Shown: one piece after another, positions 28,060 through 39,063 of the stretch
Position numbering within the stretch: position 1 is the stretch's first letter
Layout: the number at the start of each line of letters is the position of its first letter
Assembly (NCBI GenBank): GCA_015978205.1
Contig: JADWMM010000001.1
Location: 199,712 to 263,711 of the forward strand
Direction: 5' to 3'
DNA from: Alkaliphilus sp. NP8
GTDB lineage: Bacteria; Bacillota; Clostridia; Peptostreptococcales; Natronincolaceae
Length of the DNA stretch: 64,000 nucleotides
The notes under the pieces: model-generated
What the model was told of the DNA's origin: nothing
Database searches by the model: none
What the model saw: only the letters and a program-made list of their open reading frames with translations
Translations under genes and position numbers: made by a program

Positions 28060-29886
28060 TTACACATTATACACAATATCCACATTATCCACAGCCACTC
28101 TAGGTATTTTAATAACAGTCTCAGTTCCCTTTCCTTCTTCACTGAATATTTCAATAGTGCCTTCATGAGATTCGATAATTTCTTTTACAATAGATAATCC
28201 AAGACCTGTTCCACCAAGTTCTCTAGATCTTGCCTTATCCACCCTATAAAATCTTTCAAATATTCGTGGCAAATCTTCTTCTGGTATTCCAATACCATTA
28301 TCTTTAATTCTAATTGTTGCTATATTATTTTCTGATTCAAGAACTATATTTATTTTACCTCCATCGGAAGTATACTTAATAGAATTGCTTAAAATATTTA
28401 TCATTACTTGTTGAATACGATCTTCATCTGCAAAGATATTAACATCTTCTTCTAGAAATTCAGCTTTTATGTCTTGATTTTTATTTTTTGCAGAAACATC
28501 ACATTTTAATATTATTTTTTCAATTATTTCTTTTAAATCAATTACCTTCTTATTCCATTTAGATTGGTTAGAGTCAATATTAGAAAGCTGAAGCAAATCT
28601 CTCACTAATCTAGTCATTCTTTCAGATTCGCTGTCTATTACCTCTAAAAAATTGGCTGCAAGCTGTTTTTCTTCCATTGCTCCATCTAAAAGAGTTTCTG
28701 TATAACTTTTTATAGTTGTTAAAGGAGTTTTTAGTTCATGTGAAACATTAGCTACAAACTCTTTTCTCATATTTTCTAATTTTTGATGTTTAGTAACATC
28801 TTGAAGAACTAAAATAATACCTTCAAGATCACCACTTTTATCCATAAAAGGAGCATAGCTAGCCTGTAAAACTTCTCCATTATCTCCTTTAATCATTTTT
28901 TGACCATTTAAAACATCTTTGCTGTCTAAAATTTGTTTTAATTTAAATTGTTTATTATAACAGTTAACAACTTGATCGAAACTTTTATTTTTAAATGCTT
29001 CTTCTTTAATTTTTAGCATTTCTTTAGCTTTAGGATTTATATGTATTATATTTCCTTCTTTGGTTACAGCTATTAATCCATCAGCCATATAATTAATTAT
29101 AGTATCCATTTTTTGTTTTTCTGTTGTCATTTCCTGCAAAACTGCTCTTAGCCTGGCAGTTAAATGATTAAACATACTGGCTAGTTGGCCTATTTCATCA
29201 TCGGACCTTACTTCTACAACCTGATCAAAATCACCTTGTGCCATTTGTTCAGCCTTTACAGTTACATCATTTATAGGTCCTGTAATGCTTTTTGCTATAA
29301 AATAACCTATTACAATAGTTATAACTAAAGCCAAAAATGTTGCTCTTAATATAATCCACCTAGACTCTTCTAAGGTTCTATAAATATCCTCTAAATTGCT
29401 TTTTAGGTAAACAGCACCTTCAATACGATTATCTTCATCATGAATTGGAAAAACCATATGTTTAGAGCTGTTGGTGTTATTTTGATTATCTATAAAGTCT
29501 TTTTCTTCTGGGTTTCCATTAAATGTAGATAAAATTAAATCTGTATCTAAAAAGCGTGTAGCATTAGCATAACCATCTTCTGCGGTATATGAAGCATTGG
29601 TACTAAATAAAATTGAAAAGTTTTCATCTCTATTAATTACTGTTATTCCCATTCCCATCTGTTCATAGCTTCTGATATTATTTTCGATCTCTTCAGGGTT
29701 ATCTCTCCAGTCAATAGTTTTTAAGGAGGTAACTATTGTATTCCCTAAACTTGACATGTTGTCACTAACAACTCCTAAATGATACTCCTCAAACCTTTGC
29801 ATTAAAAATACTCCTATAATAACCATAGCCATAAACACTAGAAGAAAATAAATAGTAATAAACTTCCACCTAATGTTTTTAAACAT
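28060..29886 (-). CDS. walK: Sensor histidine kinase WalK
   Basis: TM-sensor-TM, HAMP, PAS, 'FVANVSHELKTPLTTIKSYTETLLDGA'. Confidence 0.96.
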   Translation of the reverse strand: MFKNIRWKFITIYFLLVFMAMVIIGVFLMQRFEEYHLGVVSDNMSSLGNTIVTSLKTIDWRDNPEEIENNIRSYEQMGMGITVINRDENFSILFSTNASYTAEDGYANATRFLDTDLILSTFNGNPEEKDFIDNQNNTNSSKHMVFPIHDEDNRIEGAVYLKSNLEDIYRTLEESRWIILRATFLALVITIVIGYFIAKSITGPINDVTVKAEQMAQGDFDQVVEVRSDDEIGQLASMFNHLTARLRAVLQEMTTEKQKMDTIINYMADGLIAVTKEGNIIHINPKAKEMLKIKEEAFKNKSFDQVVNCYNKQFKLKQILDSKDVLNGQKMIKGDNGEVLQASYAPFMDKSGDLEGIILVLQDVTKHQKLENMRKEFVANVSHELKTPLTTIKSYTETLLDGAMEEKQLAANFLEVIDSESERMTRLVRDLLQLSNIDSNQSKWNKKVIDLKEIIEKIILKCDVSAKNKNQDIKAEFLEEDVNIFADEDRIQQVMINILSNSIKYTSDGGKINIVLESENNIATIRIKDNGIGIPEEDLPRIFERFYRVDKARSRELGGTGLGLSIVKEIIESHEGTIEIFSEEGKGTETVIKIPRVAVDNVDIVYNV

Positions 29887-29888
29887 AA

Positions 29889-30578
29889 CTATGCCCTCCT
29901 GAAGTAGTACCCTACTCCTCGTTTTGTTTTAATATACTGAGGACTTGCAGAGTTATCTTCTACCTTTTCTCTTAATCTTCGTACAGTTACATCTACAGTA
30001 CGTATATCTCCATAGTATTCATATCCCCATACTTGTTCTAAAAGTTGTTCTCTAGTAAATACTTGCTCAGCTTGAACTGCTAAAAATTTTAATAACTCAA
30101 ACTCTCTTGAAGTAAGCTCTACAATTTTATCGTTCTTTTTTACTTCATATTTTGAAAAATCTATAGTTATAGATCCTGCTGATAAAAGACCCTCTTTATT
30201 TTTACTTCCATTATTTTCATTTCTTCTAAGATTCGCTTTAACTCTTGCCATTAGCTCTCTCATACCAAATGGCTTTGTTATATAATCATCGGCTCCCATT
30301 TCTAATCCAAGTACTTTATCTACCTCTTCTTCTTTAGCTGTTAACATTAGAATAGGTACCATTGAAGTTTCTCTAATTTTTCTACATACTTGAAAACCAT
30401 CTAATTTAGGTAGCATTACGTCTAACAAAATTAAATCAGGATTAAAAGTTAAAGCCTTATGTAATCCATCTTCACCGTCATATGCAATTGAAACTTTATA
30501 ATCTTCTTTTTCTAAATTAAACTTTACTATTTCAGCAATAGGCTTTTCGTCTTCAATTATTAAAATATTTTTTGCCAT
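29889..30578 (-). CDS. walR: Response regulator WalR
   Basis: OmpR-family receiver and winged helix, 'EQVWGYEYYGDIRTVDVTVRRLREKVEDN'; adjacent walK/yycH/yycI. Confidence 0.97.
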   Translation of the reverse strand: MAKNILIIEDEKPIAEIVKFNLEKEDYKVSIAYDGEDGLHKALTFNPDLILLDVMLPKLDGFQVCRKIRETSMVPILMLTAKEEEVDKVLGLEMGADDYITKPFGMRELMARVKANLRRNENNGSKNKEGLLSAGSITIDFSKYEVKKNDKIVELTSREFELLKFLAVQAEQVFTREQLLEQVWGYEYYGDIRTVDVTVRRLREKVEDNSASPQYIKTKRGVGYYFRRA

Positions 30579-30687
30579 AATGCAATCACCTCATTAAATT
30601 AATTACTTGACTTAACATTCTATTTTATTTTTATTTATCCTTTTATTTTATAAAAATATTAAATAAAATTTGAGGAAATTTAAATAT

Positions 30688-31512
30688 TTAAATTTCCTCA
30701 AATAAGTATATATATTGATTAAAACTATGTCCATTACCTAAGTCAACAATAATATCTAATAAGCTATCTAGATCATTTTCTTCTACAAAAGCTTTCACTA
30801 TTCTAAAAGCTTTTGTATAAGCTTTGTACTGATCTAAATTTTTAAAGTTATTATTTAAATCCTCTATTTTATATTCTTCCTCTTTAAAATCTACTTCTTC
30901 TCCCCATTCATAGCCATCAATCATATACTCAAAATATAAGCTAACTCCTTCTGTAAACCACATAGGAAAATTTCCATTTCCACTATGATCTGTAAAAAGA
31001 TGTGTAAGCTCGTGTAATACTGGTCCTTCATTATAAAATTCATCATATACATTGTCTGAGTCTTCCACCCATAAATTAGGATTTAAAATATGAATACTAT
31101 TTCCATAATAAACGCCCATAGGAGGGTACCCTTTTTTTAACATTGTAGTGTTCATCATTAAATCTGAGTCTTCATATATTACTACTAGTATTTTATCTTT
31201 AAATCTATATCCAAAAATATTTATTAATTCTTCATATTTTTCTTCTGTTATATCCATTACTAAATTCAATATTTCTTTATCTGTATCTTCATATCTAAAA
31301 ATAAAGTTTTTAGTTTCTATTTCATTAAAGCTATCTGTTTTATATAGTACTACTCTTTCTTCTATATTTCTAACTAAAGGTCTTATACCTTTTATAACTT
31401 TAAAATTAATCATAGAATATGATGATATTAGAAATATAAGCAATAATAAAAAAATGTGATTTTTCCCAAATTTATATGTTTTTTTTCCTTTTTCCAATAT
31501 CATAATTATCAC
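30688..31512 (-). CDS. Membrane-anchored metallopeptidase (peptidase MA-like)
   Basis: HExxH 'PVLHELTHLFTDHSG...MWFTEGVSLYFEYM', N-terminal TM. Confidence 0.75.
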   Translation of the reverse strand: MIIMILEKGKKTYKFGKNHIFLLLLIFLISSYSMINFKVIKGIRPLVRNIEERVVLYKTDSFNEIETKNFIFRYEDTDKEILNLVMDITEEKYEELINIFGYRFKDKILVVIYEDSDLMMNTTMLKKGYPPMGVYYGNSIHILNPNLWVEDSDNVYDEFYNEGPVLHELTHLFTDHSGNGNFPMWFTEGVSLYFEYMIDGYEWGEEVDFKEEEYKIEDLNNNFKNLDQYKAYTKAFRIVKAFVEENDLDSLLDIIVDLGNGHSFNQYIYLFEEI

Positions 31513-31762
31513 CCCTTTTACTTCATATGTTTAATTTAACTAAGACCCTATATAATCTAAGTCTTAATTATGTACTAAGGGGTTTCCTCTATATTATAAC
31601 ATATAGCCTTCCAAATCTCTATTCGTAGGCTATTAGGAATATATGTCATTACTTCTATGTACTGCTAACTTTTATCTCACTTTTTTTTAGCTACTGCATA
31701 ATTTATATATATAAGAGATTATTAGAATAGTTTAATGTTACAAATATAAAGGAGGAACTAAA

Positions 31763-33061
31763 TTGTTTGGATATAGAGGTATTGTAGAAGATCTAGTAGT
31801 TGAAAGATTATTAAGTGACAAAGAAGAAAATATTCCTATTATTATATCTGCTAGGAATTGTAAATGTGATGACTTAGAAGCGTATGTAGCTAAAATGGGT
31901 GGGAAAATAAAGTATAAACTACCTATCATTAATGCAGTAGCAGCTTACATGCCTTCTTTAGGCGTTAGAAATATGGCTATGGAAAATGTAACAGAAAAAA
32001 TATATTTAGATGATAATATATATAAATTAATGGATATTGCCTCTGTTACAGTAGGCTCTGACTTTGCTAACGAATATGGATTAACAGGTAAAAATATTTC
32101 TGTTGCTGTATTAGACACTGGTGTGTTTCCACATAAAGATTTAACAACACCTTCTAACAGAATCATACAGTTTAAAGATTTCGTAAATAATAAAAGTGAG
32201 CCTTATGATGATGATGGGCATGGTACTCATGTTGCAGGAATTATTGCAGGTAACGGATTCTCATCTAGAGGAAGATACATGGGAGTTGCTCCTGATGCTA
32301 ATATAGTAGGTGTCAAGGTTTTAGGTGGAGACGGTAGTGGCAGTATTTCAGATGTTATTGCAGGTATTCAGTGGATTGTTGATAACAAAAATAAATATAA
32401 TATTAAAGTTATCACTTTATCTCTTGGAACAAAGCCAAAAGATAGTTATAATGATGATCCTCTCTGCAGAGCAGTAGATGCTGCAGTAAATTCTGGTATA
32501 ACAGTTGTAACTGCTGCTGGAAATAGTGGACCAGAGTCTTCCACTATTACATCTCCTGGTATAAGTCCTAACGTGATTACTGTTGGTGCTTGTGATGACA
32601 GAAAAGAGTCAATCTCTAAAAATGTTGATATTCCTGATTTCTCAAGTCGTGGACCTACTAATGAAGGTTTGAATAAACCTGATATTTTAGCTCCTGGAGT
32701 AGGCATTAAGTCTTTAGATAATAAGCAGAATGAATATATTAAATTGTCTGGTACATCTATGGCGAACCCTATTGTAGCAGGTTGTGCAGCATTACTATAT
32801 GAAAGCAATCCTAGGTTTACACCTTCTCAAATAAAAAATATTATTACATCTAATGCTTATAGTTTAGATCTAGATGTTAACGAGCAGGGATCAGGCCTTT
32901 TAGATATTAAAAATATAATAAAAAAAATAAACCCTAATATTAAACATAACCCACCTATAAATAAGCCTAAAGCTAATAATGGATATAGTAAAAATAATGG
33001 ATTTTTATCAAATGAATTCTTTTTAATAATTTTGATAGTTATAATATTCTTAGTGCTATAA
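31763..33061 (+). CDS. S8 (subtilisin-like) serine peptidase
   Basis: Catalytic triad motifs 'VLDTGVFPHKDL', 'DGHGTHVAGI', 'LSGTSMANPIVAG'. Confidence 0.96.
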   Translation: MFGYRGIVEDLVVERLLSDKEENIPIIISARNCKCDDLEAYVAKMGGKIKYKLPIINAVAAYMPSLGVRNMAMENVTEKIYLDDNIYKLMDIASVTVGSDFANEYGLTGKNISVAVLDTGVFPHKDLTTPSNRIIQFKDFVNNKSEPYDDDGHGTHVAGIIAGNGFSSRGRYMGVAPDANIVGVKVLGGDGSGSISDVIAGIQWIVDNKNKYNIKVITLSLGTKPKDSYNDDPLCRAVDAAVNSGITVVTAAGNSGPESSTITSPGISPNVITVGACDDRKESISKNVDIPDFSSRGPTNEGLNKPDILAPGVGIKSLDNKQNEYIKLSGTSMANPIVAGCAALLYESNPRFTPSQIKNIITSNAYSLDLDVNEQGSGLLDIKNIIKKINPNIKHNPPINKPKANNGYSKNNGFLSNEFFLIILIVIIFLVL

Positions 33062-33089
33062 ATTATATATAACCCAGATATTAAATATT

Positions 33090-33125
33090 AAAGGTGCAGT
33101 CTTATTTTAAGGCTACACCTTTTTT
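33090..33125. terminator. Bidirectional terminator between convergent genes
   Basis: aaaggtgcagtcttattttaaggctacaccttttttcc. Confidence 0.75.
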
Positions 33126-33130
33126 CCTTT

Positions 33131-34627
33131 TTAATATCTAACAAAACTTTGTGGATTAACAGGTGTTCCATTCTTTCTTACTTCAAAGTGAACATGAACT
33201 CCTGTACTTCTTCCTGTACTACCCATTTCTGAAATCTTTTGACCTTTATATACACGGTCTCCTGCACTAACTAATAATTTATTATTATGTGCATAATATG
33301 TTTGATAACCATTTTCATGGTCTATAATTACTAATTTACCATAACTACCTTGATATCCCGCAAAAGATACTCTTCCTGCATCAGCTGCCTTAACTGTAGT
33401 TCCTAGTGAATTCGCTATATCAATTCCTGTATGTCTTCTTCCCCATCTAGCACCAAAAGGGGAAGTTAAACGCCCTCTAGTTGGATTAGAAAATACACCT
33501 GTAGCAACTGTAGCTGGTCTTTCTTTAGTACCTTGTGCAACAACTCTAGTTTTAGGTTCTGAAAGTACTTTTTCATATTCTATTTCCATATCTATTTCTT
33601 TACCATTCTCTTTAACAATATATCCTTTTATTTCACGTTCTCCTTCTTTACCTTGAACCGTGATTCTTTTGTCACCTTCATATAAAGAATCCGTTTCCTC
33701 ATATTCAGTTTCAAAAGGGATTTCTTCTACAAGCTCTATAAACTCTTTAGTTCTAACAGAAAGAATAGGCTTAGGAACTATTAAGCTCAGTTCATCTCCT
33801 ATTTGTACTCTACTAGAGTCCATTCCTGGATTAGCCTTTTCAATATCATCTGTGCTTAAATCATATTTTTGTGCAATAGTCCAAGGATTCTCTCCTTTTT
33901 CTACTATATGAATTTTCTCTTCATCAGTACCTATTGATATCTTCTTTACAGCTTCTTCTTCATCTACAATATCACTAAATTCTGCACCTATTTCTGCAAC
34001 TTCTACTTTTTCTTTAAAACCTATATAATCATATTCTTCCGTATCTTCTTCTATAAAAGATGCTTTAATATCTTCTAATACACTTTTTGCTGCTTCTGTG
34101 TCCTTAAGGACTACTATTTCTTCTCCATTAACCAGAATAGCCGCAGCTTTTAGTTTTATATCTATTTGAGATTTAATGTTTTTTTCTATATCTTCTGATT
34201 CTGTTATTTCAGATTTCTTTGCTTTAGTTTCAACAAAAATTGGTTCCTCGTTTAGCACTATTTCTTGATTATAGGTAGACATAGCCTCTTTTTTTACTTC
34301 TTCAAGAATTTCTATAAAATCTTCTTCTTCTCTAACTAATGCTACTATATTATTTTCTACCTCTACTTGATAAGCATCTAGTGAGTTATTATATACAACT
34401 GCTCCACCTGCTATTAAACTTATAGATAAAACTGCTGCACCAGCTGCTTTATATGTATTATTTTTATTGTTTTTTAATTTATTATAAAGTGACTTCACTT
34501 CTATATCTTTAATTTTATTAGAAAGTTGTTTGATTTCTACTTTTTTTATTTTATTGGAAAATGAATTAATTTGAGTTTTAATATTATCTGAAAGTTTCTC
34601 AATCTTTTCTCTTATCTTAATTTCCAT
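33131..34627 (-). CDS. M23 peptidase with LysM and G5 domains
   Basis: LysM 'IHIVEKGENPWTIAQKYDLSTDDIEKANPG', M23 'GRRHTGIDIANSLGTTVKAADAGRV...HVHFEVRKNGTPVNP'. Confidence 0.94.
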   Translation of the reverse strand: MEIKIREKIEKLSDNIKTQINSFSNKIKKVEIKQLSNKIKDIEVKSLYNKLKNNKNNTYKAAGAAVLSISLIAGGAVVYNNSLDAYQVEVENNIVALVREEEDFIEILEEVKKEAMSTYNQEIVLNEEPIFVETKAKKSEITESEDIEKNIKSQIDIKLKAAAILVNGEEIVVLKDTEAAKSVLEDIKASFIEEDTEEYDYIGFKEKVEVAEIGAEFSDIVDEEEAVKKISIGTDEEKIHIVEKGENPWTIAQKYDLSTDDIEKANPGMDSSRVQIGDELSLIVPKPILSVRTKEFIELVEEIPFETEYEETDSLYEGDKRITVQGKEGEREIKGYIVKENGKEIDMEIEYEKVLSEPKTRVVAQGTKERPATVATGVFSNPTRGRLTSPFGARWGRRHTGIDIANSLGTTVKAADAGRVSFAGYQGSYGKLVIIDHENGYQTYYAHNNKLLVSAGDRVYKGQKISEMGSTGRSTGVHVHFEVRKNGTPVNPQSFVRY

Positions 34628-34816
34628 TTCAAATCTCCTCCCAGGATATCTAAAATATATTAGAATCCTTGATTTAATTTCTTAGGATTTTCTTAAAAGT
34701 TTTGTAATACTTTTGTAACAATCACTTTTCCATTATACCATAAAATATATATTTTCAATAGGCAAACTGATATTTTTTTATAATATTTCGTTTTAGTTTT
34801 TCTCTTTTCTAGAATA

Positions 34817-36316
34817 TTATTCCATATAACCTAACCAATTGTGAAATTCTTCTTTTAAATCCTTATTTGTATTACTTTGCATAATTTTATAGAAATCTTC
34901 GGTTGTTGCATTTTTAAATTTATAAGTACCAAAATATTCTCTTAAGCCTTTTATAAAATCATCTTCTCCCATTTCATCTTTAAGTTCTTTTATAAACATA
35001 GCTCCTTTACTATAAACAATACTACTATATTCTAAAGAATTATCAAACTCTTTTAAACTTCTTAAAATCCTCTCATCGTTCTTTGTATTGTTGCTAGAAA
35101 ACTCTTGGTAATTATTTTCTATCATTTTTTCATATATTTCATCCTTAATATGATCACCATATTTTTTTTCAAAGTACATTAATGTTGAATACTCTGTTAA
35201 TGCTTCATCTAACCATGGCTCTATTACTTGATTATTTCCTATTATTCCATACCACCATTGATGAGCTATTTCATGGGCTATTACATATTCTAGAGAAATA
35301 TTAACATTATTTTCATAAAGAGATTTTCCAATAACAACCAAATTAGGATATTCCATTCCTCCTATAAAAAAGTCGCTGGCAACTACTGACAATTGATCGT
35401 ATGGATATTTTCCAAAACTTCTATTAAATATTTTTAAAGCATCCATACTATATTTTAACGATTCTTTTTCTTTCTTTCCATCTATTGTATATGAAATCAC
35501 TTCTGTATCATCTACATTTCCTCTATTAATTGAAAACTTTTGGCTTAGTATAAGTGTAAAATCTCTTACATTATTAGCTTTTATATCATAAATTTTTTTA
35601 TTGCCTTTATTAGATTTTTTTAAAATATTGCCAGTAGTAGCTAATTCATATTCTTTAGGAATACTCATTTTCACATTATATTCTGCTACATCACTATAAA
35701 AAGGATCTCCTATTGCATAATATGGCTCTAGATTCCAGCCATTATTATCATATATAGATAAAATAGGATACCAATTAGCTATATTAACTGTATTTTCACC
35801 GTATCCCATTCGTCCTACAGAGTTAGGAAGCTTAACCTTAAATTCTATATTTATCTTGGTAGCTGTTCCTGACTCTAGCAGTGTTTTAGGCGTTACTCTT
35901 AATGTAGTATCTCCTTCCCCCATTATTTTATAATTTACTTTTTTGCCACCTTCAGTTACACTCAAAATTTCAATACCCCCTTTATCAAATCCATTAGGAT
36001 AAGCTTTTGTCATATTTTTAGATTCAAAGGGAGCAGTTTTGTTACTCTTAAAAGCGTTGGCATATATATGAAAGTATACTTCCTTCATGTTTTTATTTGT
36101 ATTATTTTTATAATATACTTGTTGATTTCCATATATCTCCATGCTTTCTTCGTTAAATTCAGCCTCTATATTATATTGAGAGATTTCATCTGATTTAGTT
36201 ATAGTATTAAATACTCTCTGAGTTTGCCCCATATCCCATATATAATGGATAGACGTTGAAAGTACAAATGCTACTACTATTATTATTAAACTAGAAAATT
36301 TTTTATTTAGTTTCAT
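34817..36316 (-). CDS. M1 family metallopeptidase
   Basis: 'GGMEYPNLVVI', 'YVIAHEIAHQWWYGIIGNNQVIEPWLDEALTEY'. Confidence 0.95.
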   Translation of the reverse strand: MKLNKKFSSLIIIVVAFVLSTSIHYIWDMGQTQRVFNTITKSDEISQYNIEAEFNEESMEIYGNQQVYYKNNTNKNMKEVYFHIYANAFKSNKTAPFESKNMTKAYPNGFDKGGIEILSVTEGGKKVNYKIMGEGDTTLRVTPKTLLESGTATKINIEFKVKLPNSVGRMGYGENTVNIANWYPILSIYDNNGWNLEPYYAIGDPFYSDVAEYNVKMSIPKEYELATTGNILKKSNKGNKKIYDIKANNVRDFTLILSQKFSINRGNVDDTEVISYTIDGKKEKESLKYSMDALKIFNRSFGKYPYDQLSVVASDFFIGGMEYPNLVVIGKSLYENNVNISLEYVIAHEIAHQWWYGIIGNNQVIEPWLDEALTEYSTLMYFEKKYGDHIKDEIYEKMIENNYQEFSSNNTKNDERILRSLKEFDNSLEYSSIVYSKGAMFIKELKDEMGEDDFIKGLREYFGTYKFKNATTEDFYKIMQSNTNKDLKEEFHNWLGYME

Positions 36317-36468
36317 ACTTTACACCTCTCTTAAGGAATTCATTCTAATATTAGATTTTATTACAAAGTTTTGCTTTTATTCCACAAATTCTATTTCAAC
36401 CTTCGAAACAGTAAGGGTTTTTATATGTTATAATTATAGAAATTGATATATGTGCTATATAAAATGGA

Positions 36469-37611
36469 GTGATAAATATGAGTTTTATTAAAGGAAATAC
36501 TTCTATAGATTTAGGTGATACACCTGTTGAAAATATCTTTATAGATGTTTATATGCCAATGGCAAATGGTACTTATGTACAAGTCTATTTACTTGGATAT
36601 AAATATTCTCTAGATAATGATCCTAATATGAGCGTAAATAATACTTCTATTGCTAAGCAGCTTAATATTCCTTTGGCCGATGTTCTTGCTGCTTGGGATT
36701 TTTGGGAAAGTAAACATATTATAAAAAAGCACAAGTCAGAAAATGAAGATGAAAATAACTACACTGTTGAGTTTGTTAATTTAAAGCAGCTTTATATTGA
36801 CAATAATTATAAAGCTGTTCGAAATACTTCTAGTAGTAGTGCAGATTCAAACAAAGAGAGTACAACACAAAATAAGCCTAATAGTTATACTTGCTCTCCT
36901 GCGGATTTAGTTGAAGCTAACAAAGTTCCTGAAATTAGGAATATGTTTGTAGACATAACTAAAATTATTGCTAGAGAACTAGCGCCTAATGAAAAAGCAA
37001 AAGTAATAGAGCTTCTTTACAAATACAATATAGATCCTCCTTTAATCGTTGAAGCCTTCAAATATTCTAAAAAACAAAATAAAGTAAGGCACATTTTAAG
37101 TTATTCCTCTGGTATTATTAGAACCTGGTATGATAAAGGAATTTTTTCTGTAGAACAATTGCAGGAATACCTTCTTAAACAAGGTGAAAGGTACGGTTTA
37201 TATAGCAGAGTATTTAAAGCGTTAGGTTTTGGATCTAGACAAGCATCTGAAGCGGAAATGAAAATTATGGATAGCTGGGTAGATAAATTCAAATTTGATA
37301 TAGATGTTATTTTAGCCGCATGTACAAGTTCTAGTAAAACAGCTAATCCTAGTATTAATTATATTAATGGTATATTAAAAAATTGGCATGAAAAAGGTGT
37401 TAAGCAGGTCTCTGACATAGACAGATTAGATCAAAAACCAAAGGATACTAATTCATATATTAAGAATAAATCTGTTAACTCAACCCAGACTTCATCTAAA
37501 ATAAAAACTAAGTTTCATCTTTCAAAAAGTCGTGGTGATAAATATACTGCTGATGAGCTAGAAAAACTTATACTAAATAATCAAAAACAAAAATTAAATA
37601 AAAAAGAATAA
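36469..37611 (+). CDS. DnaD-domain replication/primosome protein
   Basis: Two DnaD-like repeats 'LAPNEKAKVIELLYKYNIDPPLIVEAFKYSKKQ...VRHILSYSSGIIRTWYDKGIFS'; next to DnaC-like ATPase. Confidence 0.9.
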   Translation: MINMSFIKGNTSIDLGDTPVENIFIDVYMPMANGTYVQVYLLGYKYSLDNDPNMSVNNTSIAKQLNIPLADVLAAWDFWESKHIIKKHKSENEDENNYTVEFVNLKQLYIDNNYKAVRNTSSSSADSNKESTTQNKPNSYTCSPADLVEANKVPEIRNMFVDITKIIARELAPNEKAKVIELLYKYNIDPPLIVEAFKYSKKQNKVRHILSYSSGIIRTWYDKGIFSVEQLQEYLLKQGERYGLYSRVFKALGFGSRQASEAEMKIMDSWVDKFKFDIDVILAACTSSSKTANPSINYINGILKNWHEKGVKQVSDIDRLDQKPKDTNSYIKNKSVNSTQTSSKIKTKFHLSKSRGDKYTADELEKLILNNQKQKLNKKE

Positions 37612-37622
37612 GTATATGGGAG

Positions 37623-38618
37623 GTGAAATATATGATAAATAAATATATACATGAAATTTTAAGAGACTATGAAAATAAAAGAGATAGGGCTAAAGCATTT
37701 AGAGAAAAGCGTGTTCAAGAGGTTTATGATAAAATTCCATCTATAAAAAAGATTGATAAAGAACTTCATAAAACAGGTATAGCTATTTCGAAAGCTTTAA
37801 TAAATGGTGTTGATGATCCACAAAAAACTATTGATGATTTTAAATTAAAATTAGAAGAATTAAAGAGAGAACGAGCTATTTTATTAACTGAAAACAATGT
37901 ACCTCTACATTATTTAGATATTAATTATTACTGTAACAACTGTAACGACACTGGATTTTTACCTAGTGGCCAAAAATGTAGATGTTTTAAACAACAGCTT
38001 ATTAATAAAGCCTATGATATGTCTAATTTATCTAATGTATTAGAAAAGGAAAATTTTAAGTTTTTTAATTTGGATCTATTTTCAAGTGAATCATTTGAAG
38101 GCGAGTCAATAACTCCTAAAGAAAATATGATGAATATACTTAATGTTTGTGAAGGATTTGTATTTAATTTCGATGAAGATAATGAAGAAAACTTATTGTT
38201 TTATGGAGAAACTGGTTTAGGAAAAACTTTTTTAACTAATTGTATAGCAAAATCCCTTTTAGATAAAGAAAAAATAGTAATTTATCAAACTTCATTTAAA
38301 TTGCTTGAAATACTAGAAGATCTTAGATTTAGAAGTAGCAAAGATAGTAATAATAAAGAAAAATATAATCTTTTATTTGAAGCAGATTTATTAATAATAG
38401 ATGATCTTGGTACAGAGATGACTAATACTTTTACAAATAGTGAGATTTTCAATATTATTAATAGTCGCCTTTTATCTAATAAAAAAACCATAGTTTCTAC
38501 AAATCTTTCACCTAAAGAAATGATGGATCGTTATGATGACCGTATTTTCTCACGTTTATTTTCGAAGTTTACGGTACTCCATTTCTTTGGTAAAGACTTA
38601 AGATGGGAAACACAGTAA
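37623..38618 (+). CDS. DnaC/DnaI-like AAA+ ATPase (helicase loader family)
   Basis: 'NLLFYGETGLGKTFLTNCIAKSLL', 'LLIIDDLGTEMTNTFTNSEIFNIINSRL', Cys cluster 'YCNNCNDTGFLPSGQKCRC'. Confidence 0.94.
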   Translation: MKYMINKYIHEILRDYENKRDRAKAFREKRVQEVYDKIPSIKKIDKELHKTGIAISKALINGVDDPQKTIDDFKLKLEELKRERAILLTENNVPLHYLDINYYCNNCNDTGFLPSGQKCRCFKQQLINKAYDMSNLSNVLEKENFKFFNLDLFSSESFEGESITPKENMMNILNVCEGFVFNFDEDNEENLLFYGETGLGKTFLTNCIAKSLLDKEKIVIYQTSFKLLEILEDLRFRSSKDSNNKEKYNLLFEADLLIIDDLGTEMTNTFTNSEIFNIINSRLLSNKKTIVSTNLSPKEMMDRYDDRIFSRLFSKFTVLHFFGKDLRWETQ

Positions 38619-38626
38619 AATAAAAA

Positions 38627-38664
38627 CAACCTTTACTTTTTAACAAAGTAAAGGTTGTTTTTTA
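38627..38664 (+). terminator. Terminator after dnaD-dnaC pair
   Basis: aacaacctttactttttaacaaagtaaaggttgtttttt. Confidence 0.8.
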
Positions 38665-38666
38665 TT

Positions 38667-38741
38667 TGGTGACTCCTAGGGGAATCGAACCCCTGTTACC
38701 GCCGTGAAAGGGCGGTGTCTTAACCGCTTGACCAAGGAGCC
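38667..38741 (-). tRNA. tRNA-Glu (anticodon TTC)
   Basis: Minus strand GGCTCCTTGGTCAAGCGGTTAAGACACCGCCCTTTCACGGCGGTAACAGGGGTTCGAATCCCCTAGGAGTCACCA. Confidence 0.97.
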
Positions 38742-38795
38742 ATAACAGCAATTCTCAGTATGCTTAAAACTAAGAATCACCGTTTATAAGTTTAA

Positions 38796-38871
38796 TGGTG
38801 ACCCATCCGCGACTCGAACGCGGGACACCCTGATTAAAAGTCAGGTGCTCTGCCAACTGAGCTAATGGGTC
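38796..38871 (-). tRNA. tRNA-Lys (anticodon TTT)
   Basis: Minus strand GACCCATTAGCTCAGTTGGCAGAGCACCTGACTTTTAATCAGGGTGTCCCGCGTTCGAGTCGCGGATGGGTCACCA. Confidence 0.97.
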
Positions 38872-39025
38872 GTGCTCTTGCCACAGTTATATATTCTAAC
38901 TAAAAATTTAAGGTCTGTCAACATATTTCTTCAAATTTTTTATTATTTTTCTATATAATAATAAATTATAGTTTATTACATTAAAAATCTCTTTACTTAT
39001 TAACTAATATAATTAAAAAAATAAA

Positions 39026-39054
39026 AATCTAGGTTATAACCTAGATTTTTATTT
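39026..39054 (-). terminator. Terminator after the DUF1858 gene
   Basis: aaaaatctaggttataacctagattttta. Confidence 0.8.
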
Positions 39055-39063
39055 TTAATTATA